From Megamerina dolium (lineage: Eukaryota; Arthropoda; Insecta; Diptera; Megamerinidae): 64,000 nt of DNA. The stretch spans positions 76,232,418 to 76,296,417 of the forward strand of contig OY978526.1 in assembly GCA_963854835.1 (NCBI GenBank). The letters are read 5' to 3'. Position numbers and translations under genes: made by a program. Shown here piece after piece: positions 43,931 to 53,948 of the stretch (the stretch's first letter is position 1; each line of letters opens with the position of its first letter). Under the pieces are notes generated by a model. It ran no database searches, was not told the DNA's origin, and was given only the letters and a program-made list of their open reading frames with translations.

Positions 43931-45440
43931 AATGTCAGCAGAGTTTCATAATACGTACATATTCGTATTGCATATATCTGCAAATATATAATTTTGTCTT
44001 TTGCCGTGCCCCCTTTTTTTCTGTTGTTTGTCATTCATTGGTCATTGGTTATTTTGTTATTTTGTTATCATTAATTGTTATTGAATATTATTATTATTGT
44101 TGCTTGTTGTTGTTTTAAGCATTTTAAGCATATGAATACAGGTGCCAATCTACGATGTATTTTAGACTACAGCCATCGAAATAATTATAAGTTCACATTA
44201 ATCATCATTATATTTGTTGATAAAATTATTTATATTTTTCGATATTAGTTGTCATCATCACTGTTTGTAAAGGCTAATTTCTATGAAATTCAATCTGAGT
44301 GGTCTAATAACTTGCTTATAGTGCGAGCTGGGCAGTGCAAGTAATATACTAGGAGCTTTCGTCGTCATCAAAGGCAAAAACTTATCATTTGGATATTCTC
44401 AAACTTCTTCATCATCATCATCATAATTTGATTTAGTTGTTTTATTTTCAATTTTTTTTCAGTCATTTTCTCATTTTTATAAATATTTTCACATCAAATC
44501 TACTGAATTTATAAATATCTTAATTTTTTTCATTTATTTATTTGATGAATTGATCAATAAGTTCAGGAAGAGACTAAAAATAATAATTTGATAACAAATT
44601 GGAAGAAAAATCCAGTATACTGCCATAAAATTAGAAAAAAAAAAAAAAACCAAAAGGTAACGTGATATCTTTATATTATGATGGTCCGATTAGAAAGTAA
44701 GCTCAAACATCGGTGAAAACCGTTATTTCTTAAACTAAAGCATGATTTTCCGTTACTTTCCGTTTACTTTTCAAAACATAATATAAGTATAAAATTATTT
44801 AAGGGGGACTTACACCTTGTCACTTTCAAAAAATTAATTTTTTTTTAAACATTTTTCTGATCTAAAGGGTCTTATAAATCAGCCTGTAAAAGGATTCGTC
44901 TCTATTTCGAGAGTATTGGAGATTAATCCAAATTAATCGTAAGTCTCATGATTCACGTGTTGTACTGTTTGAACGCGGTTTTCCGAAACTTGAATTTTTC
45001 AAACTGGTGTACACGATTACGAGAGAACAAATCAACGTATCGGATAATTTTTTTTTTTTTTTTTTTTTCAGAAAACACTTAGCAAGGTCCCGATCGTTCA
45101 TTTTTAAGAAATTTCGATTTACTGCATTTTGAGAGTTTTACATAAGACAAAAAACATAGAACGAAAATGAATTTTGTGAAAAAACACCCGCCATTTTGTG
45201 AAAAATCGAAATTTTGAAAAAGTGAACGATCGGAACCTCACTAATGTAACAATAATTGAAAGTCTTCTTGGATTTTTGATTTCAGATAACTAGGGTCGAT
45301 CTAATCATGTACACCGTTTGACCTTTCACTTTTGAGGCGCGCGCTGTTAATGTCATCTCAAGGTCTTGTAAGTCAACATGACTATGGAAAAAAAATCATG
45401 TGCGGTATTCTATTGTTCTACTAATAAATAAAAAAAAAAT

Positions 45441-47335
45441 CTCCTTACAGTCGGCTAGGGCCGACCAAATTATACCCTGCATATGTAGAGGTATATATAA
45501 AAAGTTTGCTCGTATATCCATCCTTTTCTTCCACTACTTTGTATAGGACCTACATTAAGAAGCAGGCGTACCTCACCATTTTTGGAGGATCAATTTCTGC
45601 CAATAATACTAAACTACATAGGTTGCAATGGGTTGACCTAGGCGTATTAATTAGTAAGTTATGGGTGTTTTAATGTTTAAGATAAATCCGAGACTTTGTA
45701 CGGAAGCTATATAAAAAGTGGGCGTGACGTATCGCTTTCTTGTATATCTAATTAATTTTTCAATATCAATCCACACCTTAAATTTGGTTGTCCTACGCTA
45801 AATGGTTTGTAAGTTATGGAGCTTAAAATTTTAGTTTAATTCCCTCGACTTTGTATGGGAGACCTATGAAGGAGTGGGCGTGGCACACTGATTTTCTGCC
45901 AGATTATTTCCGACTATGATATTAATCTAAGTGTCAATTATGGTTATTTTAGGCAGGAGATTGCCAAAGTTACAGCTGTTTCAATTTAAGATTTGTATGG
46001 GGACTACAATAAACAGTGGGCGTGGCGCGCCTATTTCAAGTGAGCCTAGTTGCTCGTACAATACTATTCCATACCTAAAATCTCGTTGTCCTACGCTAAA
46101 TGGTTTGTAAGTTATGGAGCTTAAAAGTTTTAGTTTAATTCCCTTGACTTTGTATGGGAGACTCATGAAGCAATAGGCGTAGCACACTGATTTTCTGCCA
46201 GATTTTTGCGGACTACGATATTAATTTAAGTGTCAATTATGGTTATTCTAGACAGAAGATTGCCGAAGTTACAGCTGTTTCAATTTAAAATTTGTATGGG
46301 GGCTACGATAAACAGTGGTCGTGGTACGCCCATTTTCTGTGAGCCTAGTTGCTCGTACAATACTAAGCCATACCTTAAATCTCGTTGTCCTACGCTAAAT
46401 GGTTTGTAAGTTATGGAGCTTAAAAGTTTTAGTTCAATTCCCTTGACTTTGTATGGGAGACTCATGAAGCAATGGGCGTGGCACACTGAATTTCTGCCAG
46501 ATTTTTGCCGACTATGATATTAATTTAAGTGTCAATTATGGTTATTCTAGACAGAAGATTGCCGAAGTTACAGCTGTTTCAATTTAAAATTTGTATGGGG
46601 GCTACGATAAACAGTGGGCATGGTGCGCCCATTTTCTGTGAGCCTAGTTGCTCGTACAATACTATTCCATACCTAAAATCTCGTTGTCCTACGCTAAATG
46701 GTTTGTAAGTTATAACCGGTAACATATTTTTTAATTTCCGCAACTTTGTATGGGAGACCCAAAAAGGAGTGGGCGTGGCACACTGATTTTCTGCCATATT
46801 ATTTCCGACTACTATGTTAATCTAAGTGTCAATTATGGTTATTCTGGACAGAAGATTGTAGAAGTTACAGCTGTTTCAATTTAAAAGAAGTACAGACACT
46901 TTGTATGAGAGCTACGGTAAAAAGTAGGCGTGGCTCAACCACTTTTGGTGAGGTTATATAGTAGTATAATATAAGTCTATGTGCCAAATATTGTTGTCCC
47001 AAGTGGTATATTATGTGAGTTATAGCAAGTTAAAGATTCTGAAAATTTCGAGGTTATTGACCGATCATGCCCAATATCAATCCCCTCCGTACCCTTGGAT
47101 CATAGATTACTTATGCCAAATTTCATCGAAATAGCTCAATATTTGCTCAAGTTATCGTGCGAACCAGCCAGGTGACAGACAGACGGACGGACGGACGGAC
47201 ATCGTTAAATCGAAAATTTAATCGACGCTGATCACGAATACATATATATGTCTATATCTCCGGAGATTCCTTCAAGTGGACACAAACATCTGACCGAAAT
47301 GAATATACCATGCATATTGCATTATGCAGGGTATA
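45441..47335 (+). repeat. Long interspersed repeat (hairpin...GGGTATA), copy A with four 299-bp units
   Basis: The left end CTCCTTACAGTCGG has a GTCGGC...GCCGAC hairpin then TTATACCCTGCATA. The right end has (GGAC)n, ATCGTTAAATCGAAAATTTA, ATATCTCCGGAGATTCC and TTATGCAGGGTATA, so the ends are inverted (TATACCCTGCATA...TATGCAGGGTATA). The core is built of units with GGGCGTGGC(A/G)C and the anchor CTACGCTAAATGGTTTGTAA, starting its TTTGTAA part near 45804, 46102, 46401 and 46700. Similar-frame short ORFs spaced 299 bases are a by-product. Class unknown: end motifs like these recur in dipteran repeats, but no transposase was found. Confidence 0.88.
45715..46915 (+). repeat. 299-bp tandem units inside copy A
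   Basis: Four units with spacing of 298, 299 and 299. The two central units are nearly identical over most of their length, while the first and last are more diverged, as expected from unequal exchange in the middle of an array. Confidence 0.85.
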
Positions 47336-47426
47336 AAAATTCACATGAAAATCTTTTCTAGTTTCTTTACAATAAATTGTCAAAAACTAGCTCCAAATTG
47401 GCTTACAAGGTGTAAGTCCCCCTTAA

Positions 47427-48475
47427 TGAGCGCTCAGTGAGTTGCAAACCGATGATAAGGTGTATAAAAATTATGTGAAAGTATAAAAAATATTAATTTG
47501 AATCATAAAATCGATTTTTAAGCAGCCTTTTCCATAGTAAAAATTACTAAAATTGTTTAAAATTACACACATATTTAATAATGTAAATTTTTTACATTCA
47601 ACAACTTGTATTGAAAAATATATTTATTTAGTTTTTTGTAAAAATCTGAATGAACTTGTTAATATGTCGTCCACTGTATAAACGTGCCTATATATGTATG
47701 CGAATAGATAAATGTTTATATCATGTCATATGAATATTTAATGAATATGTTTTTTTTTTTTGCATTCAATCTGTCTTTCCATTTGTTGTTTACAATTTTG
47801 TGAACTTTGAATTTAAGCCATAAACAAACAAAACTACTTGTACATAACAAACACAGAACAAACAACAAAATGTGCGAATGCAATAAAAATAAATTAATTG
47901 CAAATGGTGAAACTGTACACAAATGCACAACTGTAATTGGCATGGTGTAATGAAAGCTAAAAATAATTAAATAATATGTACCAACTAACTCGTAATGTGA
48001 ACGCATATAGGTACTCGTACGAGTGGTTATGTACATTGCCCTATACATTAATTAAAATTAATTTACAGCAACAACAACAATGGCATTAAAATTCTCCTAC
48101 AATGAGGTGATGCATTGATTGATTTGTTGTTGTTGTTGTTTTTAATGTTGCTATTATGATAATATCACCGAGTATGACATATTATGCGTCATTTCAATTG
48201 GCCGTTTAATTAAATACTATTTATTTTTTTCTCACATTATCATATATTTAAATTTAATTTATTCAAATGAAATACAACAATTAGTCATAGTATTTTGATT
48301 TTATTTTTCGAAGCTTTCCTTAAAATTTTAATTACGTACAAATAATGGTGCGGTCAGTTATTATTTTATTCCGATTCTTTATTAATTTTTTATTTTACTT
48401 GGCAACACTGATATTGTTGACTATAATCAAACATTTCTATTGTAAGATTTTAGGTTTTTAACATTTTAACATATG
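47427..48475. other. AT-rich stretch without recognisable genes
   Basis: About 1 kb. The minus frame at 47716-48048 (110 codons) is low complexity without motifs. Short (CAA)n and (GTT)n runs lie at 48068-48080 and 48126-48141. Confidence 0.5.
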
Positions 48476-49118
48476 ACAAAACAACAACAAAGTACTAGAC
48501 ATGTTGCTTAAGTTCAGTGTTACCAATTACTTTTATTTGTTCTACTACACAGGGATGTCAGTTTTTGATATCATTTTACTTAAACGTCAAAAATGTAATA
48601 TTTAGCCTAGGAAAAAGGAATAGATTCATGACTAAACAATTTCACTATTTTTAAACATTTATCAATTAATCAATAATGTGATTATATTCTATTTAAAGTT
48701 GATAAATAAAATTGTTTTAAATTAAATCAACACTGTTTAGGAAAATAAACATCTTTGTTGTTTTATTGGAACAAAGATTGCGAGTTGTAGAGTGAAACAA
48801 CAACAAAGTACCAGACATAGCAGACATGTTGCTTAAGTTCAGTGTTACCAACTACTTTCATTTGTTCAATTACACAGGGATGTCACTTTTTGATATATTT
48901 TTACTTAAACCTCAGAAATGTTATATTTAGCCTAGGAAAAAGGGATAGATTTATGACTAAATCATTTCACTATTTTTAAACAATTATCAATTAATCGATC
49001 ATGTGAATATATTCTATTTAAAGTTGATAAATAAATTTTTTTTAAATTAAATCAACTCTGTTTAGGAAAATAAACATCTTTGTTGTTTTATCGGAACAAA
49101 GATTGCGAGTTGTCGAGT
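48476..49118 (+). repeat. Direct tandem pair of a ~320-bp unit
   Basis: Unit 1 (about 48476-48793) and unit 2 (about 48793-49118) align throughout: AACAACAACAAAGTAC, GTTGCTTAAGTTCAGTGTTA at 48503 and 48828 (325 apart), ACACAGGGATGTCA, TTTAGCCTAGGAAAAAGG, TATTCTATTTAAAGTTGATA and AACAAAGATTGCGAGTTGT. Unit 2 has a 9-bp insertion, ATAGCAGAC. Differences are mostly substitutions, giving roughly 90% identity by eye. A third, diverged member is at 9610-9835. No open frame and no termini were recognised. Confidence 0.9.
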
Positions 49119-51942
49119 AAAGATATTATACAGGGATATACTCGGTACATTTTGTCAATTTCAACTTGAGTTTCACTGCAAATAGATGTACTGATCGAGG
49201 TAGAGGTTGGCTGGCCACCTTAAAGAATATCCCAAATATTGTTGTATTATTGGTACATTGTATGTTGCTGTTCTTCTTGTTTGCTTTCATTGTAGTTTAT
49301 GAGTTTTTAATTGAAAAGATCCCTCGTTTCTTTTTTGATGACATTCTTTTTATAGTTTTATTTATTTATTTTTCTTTTGCTGTTTTTCCTGTACACACAA
49401 GTTGATGATGGCCTGAATTTATGTACATGTACCCACCCACAATAAATTTTATATTGATTGCTGTTGTGCTTTGATTTTTCTTATTTCTTAGATTGTATTT
49501 TCGTACAAATGCTGTGACGTCAAGTGAAATGATTTATTGAAACATTTTATAAATCGAGTGTGTGACAAATGTTTCAAATAATGTTGTTGTTTAATTTTTG
49601 AAAAAATATTTTTCTTTAATTATACTTTAAATAGGATTTTAGAGCAAAATTTTTGTATAAAAAAATTATATCAAAAAATAAAAATCAACAATTTTAAATT
49701 CGAAATTTTGAATAATAAAATTTATTTCTAAAAATACAATTTAAAGCATAATTCATTTTAATCACGAGTATATTCTAATTCATTATACTTTTTGTTGCTG
49801 TCACTTTTCATATAAATCGTTTGTCTATTTTCTTTACCATAACCATGCTGCTACTATACTTTTTCTTATTTCTAATTGCTGTTTCTCTAAATGTATGCAT
49901 GCAAAAATGCATTGACCTAAATAATTGCATATGCATATGTCCTTGATATGAAAACTTTAAACTTTGACCAAATTTCGCTTCAAATTAATTTTCACTCCAA
50001 TACCATTTATTGTCCTATTTTTAGAACATTTTTCTTTGTGTGCATACATTGCACTTTCACTTGTTCTCTTATATGCAGTAGTACTCACTACATGCTGTGC
50101 TTCTTTTACTTGTCGATAAAAAAAATGTTATAGCATACTTTTAAGCGCTATAACAAAAATACATACCATACAATTTCCTTGATAATATAAACAGCAAATT
50201 CTTGTATAAAATTGAATTGCAAATTTTTTATGGATTTTATTTTTAATGTTTCTTTTTATTTTATTTTTTTTTTATATTTTTTTTGTTGGCATATAATGTA
50301 TGCCAACAAATGATGATAGAAGAAGGATATCTCTATATGAGTATATTTTCCTTTGGCAACAAAATTATATGGTGAGAATGGCAGGATGTCTGTATCATAT
50401 GTATATCTGCTGTAAAATACATGAATGCATGTGTTTTGAAACAAAAATTATTATGAGTGCATGACTGCATTTTTAGCTGATTCAGAGCAACAGGCAGGCA
50501 GACAGACATATCAACCAGGTCAAGGCTATTTTCTTTTGTAGAGGCAGATATACATACAGTTGAGTTGGAGAGAATTGAAGAGAATTGGAGAGACAATATA
50601 TATATATCTATGTATATAATTTTGAACAAAAATATCCTTGACCATAATATTCAAATTATTATGTAAAGTGATGTCATTGCTTTTGGCATAAATAGCTTGC
50701 ATGAATTTAAATATTTAGTGCAGTGTTTTATTAATGAACTTATTGGTTTTTCAGTCATTTGCAAAACGGCACAATTTACATGGTAATTTAAGTATACACA
50801 CTCACACTCGTAATATATATTTTTAGGAAGAACATCAAATTCAATTAAATTTTTAAAAATCTTATTTATTATTTATTTATTTTTGTTTTTTTTTTTTTCC
50901 TTCTTATACATAAACATTGCTTTTCAGCCCTTAAATACAAATTAAATTTACAATGCTCCAATGTGTCACAAAATTTTACTGATCGTTCTTTTTTTTTAAA
51001 GAAAGTTTTTATTTTTTTTTTATTTAGAATCACTTTAAAGACCTTCAAAGTGATGTGTACGATAAGATTGTTTGCATGTATGTATGAGTTGTGGAATATA
51101 TATTTGTATTATATACATATTTATCATAGAATTTCCTCTTTGTCTCCTTTTCAATTATACTCTCGTATTGTATGAACGACTAACTACAAGTATGCTGATT
51201 AATATTTATTATTGCCCATATATCATTTGGTTTAAAGCGTTGAAAATGTAATAAGCTTTAAAAAAAAAATTAATAACAAAATAAATAAATAAAAAATAAA
51301 ACTGAAAAAATCGTAATGTAAATCTTTTTGATATATGGGAATTTACGGGGTAACATACATGACATTTGTACGCATGAAATATGGAAAAAAAAAATTTAAG
51401 CAAACGGCAATATGAAGTACAAATTTTGATAAATAAGTACTGTATTTTGGTGAACATTTTTGACACAGTCTAATGCTTGTCCCAAATCTTCAAGTCTTAC
51501 AAAAGATCCAGTTATATTAAGTTCTACAAAAAAAAATAATTTTTTAATTTTTTTTTTTCACTATTTTCTGTGCACAAATGTCGTCTTTGTAATCCAGGTA
51601 ATGCCCATATTTATTCGTTGTCGATCGCGTTATGTACAATAAATAAGTACTACATACATGCAGATGTATTTTATCAGTAATTCATGTGTGTGTGTGTTTA
51701 TGAAATTTGTATGTCAATGTGCTATTTAAAGTGCGCTTGGCGGCGGGTAGTGAAACGATACAAAATACTCAACAACGATAACGAAATTAAAAAATAATAA
51801 TTTGTAAAAAAAAATGAACAATATTAACAATATTTATGATTTAAGCACGTTTTGTGCATTTTCCTTTAGTTAAATTTTGTAAAAATGAAATAAAATTTAA
51901 GCATAAAGTAAATAGTAAATTCAAATATATAATAAAACAACA

Positions 51943-51978
<36 letters not shown>

Positions 51979-52079
51979 TTTATAAACTTATGTATAAATA
52001 TATAATAGATTTTTTAAACGAAAACTTTTATAATTTGTTCCAGTAATTTTGTACAATTTTTTTTTAATATTTATATAAA
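49119..52079. other. AT-rich stretch without recognisable genes
   Basis: About 3 kb. Includes a weak third relative of the unclassified repeat near 51345-51400, a GTGTGTGT run at 51686-51699 and an (AAT)n run at 51945-51978. A short inverted repeat TTGGCATATAATGTATGCCAA lies near 50286. Frames at 49166-49405 and 51209-51466 are hydrophobic and compositional. Confidence 0.5.
51945..51978 (+). repeat. (AAT)n microsatellite
   Basis: Ten or so AAT units. Unlike the run at 42930 it is not preceded by LINE sequence, so its origin is open. Confidence 0.93.
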
Positions 52080-52520
52080 TAGGTTGTTGGAAAAATTATG
52101 ACGCATTTTTAGCATTTTAATGCATGAGCCTTTGCCATATTGAGCGACTGGTGTTTTCTAAGCACGAATTGGATGATGCTCTGTTGGATAGTTAGTAGTA
52201 TCGAATTACCATTTAAATCATTTTGCAAGCAACGAAATAAATAGTTCATTCCTCCAAGGTCCGAGTGAGTATGGTGAACGAAGTAAAAGTCCATCCCACT
52301 CTAGCTGCAGCAATCGACCTTACATGTATAGGATCTCGCATTATCGAAGTGAAACATTACGCCTTTAAGATTGATTAGTTTTGATCGTTTTTCCGCAGAT
52401 GGGACGCACTTTTGCATCAACCCCAGTCGCCATTAACTGCATGACGCCGCCACCTGTATTTTCGATATTGTTGTTGCTTATTAATGGCGGTCACCAACTG
52501 TGTTGTGTTTGCCAGCATCT
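52080..52520 (-). mobile_element. mariner-family transposon remnant 5 (C-terminal half)
   Basis: The minus strand reads PSAEKRSKLINLKGVMFHFD followed by NARSYTCK (second catalytic Asp in H-F-D-N-A-R). A stop is followed by GMDFYFVHHTHSDLGGMNYL and FRCLQNDLNGN. This corresponds to the mariner V-x-F-H-x-D-N-A-R-P-H-T and S-P-D-L-A-P-S-D-Y-H-L-F blocks; the third Asp (S-D-L) is still present although the following A-P-S is changed. It resembles the SETMAR-type branch rather than remnants 1 and 2. The N-terminal half is missing and termini were not recognised. Confidence 0.85.
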
Positions 52521-53104
52521 CATATCGCGTGTCTGAATAACGTACAGTGGGCGCAAATAGTACACATATGAGTACATAGTAATGCACTTCCGCATTGTAT
52601 ATTTATTTATGTGTGTGTGTAGCAATTAGAAAAAAATCTCAAATACTCAATACAAAGAAATAGAAAAAAAAAAAATGAAAATAAAATAAAATATTTTATA
52701 ATTATGTAGACATACTTATAAATGTTTCCATCGTCAGTCATCATAATACGGAAAACATTTGATTTTTTTTTCCGAAAAAAAAAAACCATTATAAATAGTT
52801 AATGTTTTGTGGTCGAGACCGACGACAATGCAATATAATTCATTAAAATAGCAAACACTTGAATTGTTTACGCAGTTGTTTGCAAATTGTTATTGGTTTT
52901 TTTGAAATTTATTTTCCGATTTTTTGTGTTCGCTTTGTGTGTTTATATATATCTACTTGGTTGCAAACATTTGTGTAACAGAAAAATTTATTTCCTTCCG
53001 CATTTTGTTGCAATACGTAGTACCAACTACAGCTACACGTAATTATAGATAAAGAAAATCGAATCAAGCAAATGTCTTGTATCACATCCCACATGTAATG
53101 AAAT
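52521..53104. other. Gene-free stretch
   Basis: About 580 bases with a GTGTGTGTGT run at 52610, A runs and no recognisable gene or repeat end. Confidence 0.45.
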
Positions 53105-53310
53105 GCCTTGAAGTGTCTTTTCATTTTGCAAAAACAAAAGCAGTGCATAGAACATTTCTGGTTCGAAACCTAGCTCTCGTCGAAGTGAAAAAAATTGGTA
53201 TGCTTATGTCGTCAATTAATTAATAATTCAGCCGACAATAAATTCTGCCAGGAGCCATCATCTAAAAGAGGTCTGTGAAAATCGATGGCACTCTTTTATG
53301 ATTGCTGTTC
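53105..53310 (+). mobile_element. tRNA-derived SINE-like copy 5 (plus strand)
   Basis: A pol III box B-like GGTTCGAAACC lies at 53160-53170. Downstream phrases CAGCCGACAATAAATTCTGC, CATCATCTAAAAGAGGTCTG and TGAAAATCGATGGCACTC correspond in order to GTCGGCAATTTTT, CTTCTTAAAAGAGCTCTGTG and AAAGTGATGTCAC of copy 2. Box A is not clear. The similarity is low but ordered. Confidence 0.5.
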
Positions 53311-53480
53311 TGCCTTTTTCCACGGACTTCTGTCAAATCAAAGTGTCAAAAAGTGTGCAACGTGCTAAAAAAAATGTTGTTGCGTTGGTCGAGCCGGAAA
53401 TCGAACCTTTAGCCAGGTCAATGAATGCACTTTTCATCAACGCCTACACATGAAGAAAAATGCGTAACTTAAAATGTAGC
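53311..53480 (-). mobile_element. Second tRNA-like SINE head in opposite orientation
   Basis: On the minus strand, AAAGTGCATTC...GGCTAAAGGTTCGATTTCCGG contains a perfect box B, GGTTCGATTTCC (about 53408), with a degenerate box A (TAGGCGTTGATG) upstream. The AGTGCAT...GGTTCGA...CTC spacing matches the plus-strand head at 53135-53177, so the two heads point at each other. Its own body is not distinguishable. Confidence 0.5.
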
Positions 53481-53940
53481 ATTCAATGTTGTGAATTTAT
53501 AATTTTTATTTGTTTAAATATTTCAATTTTTCTTGAATTTAATCGCCTCAAACATAGCAACTCTGTGTATAAGGGGGACGTTCGTTTATACGATTATTTA
53601 TATTAATTTTAGTACTTAATTTAATTTTGTAAATATTTTTTATAATTTTCTTTATAAATATGCATATAATTAAAATTGTAATTTATGGAATGAACCACAC
53701 CGTCTTTGAATTTTACATATTCAAATATATTTTTACATAAGCGTGGGTGTGTGATGGACGATTAATGTGCCGCCACAGGGAAATAATTTTAATAATTAAA
53801 GTATTATATTATTTTTAAATGATATTTTTTTGCACTCTTAAATGTCAAAGTATTACTAAATTGTGACATCAAAGTGTAAATAATTTTTCGGTATAATCGA
53901 AAAAGGTTAAAACAGTTTATATACATATAAAAAAAAAATA
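53481..53940. other. Gene-free stretch
   Basis: About 460 bases of AT-rich sequence. I see nothing in it. Confidence 0.45.
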
Positions 53941-53948
53941 ATAAAAAT

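Larger units (their letters stand above)
42995..44798. other. Gene-free stretch with repeats
   Basis: Contains the second copy of the unclassified repeat (about 43225-43405), A runs at 43570-43670, T18 at 43725-43743 and (CAA)n at 43905-43930. Open frames on both strands at 43018-43295 are unconserved. Confidence 0.5.
44803..47422 (+). mobile_element. TTAA-flanked MITE, family B, interrupted by a nested repeat
   Basis: Perfect 18-bp inverted termini GGGGGACTTACACCTTGT (44803-44820) and ACAAGGTGTAAGTCCCCC (47405-47422), flanked by TTAA at 44799-44802 and 47423-47426. Subtracting the nested repeat at 45441-47335 leaves about 720 bp, the size of family A. It also holds an internal inverted repeat, CCGATCGTTCA near 45091 against TGAACGATCGG near 45221, and phrases loosely like family A (GAACGCGGTTTTCCGAAAC against AAACGCGTTTTTCTCGAAAC). 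This suggests related piggyBac-type MITE families with one common plan. No transposase is present. Confidence 0.9.

Noticed and set aside
45981..46797. Three similar 68-72 codon minus frames spaced 299 bases
   Set aside because: Echoes of the 299-bp tandem units, not a gene family; no motif and not kept across all units.
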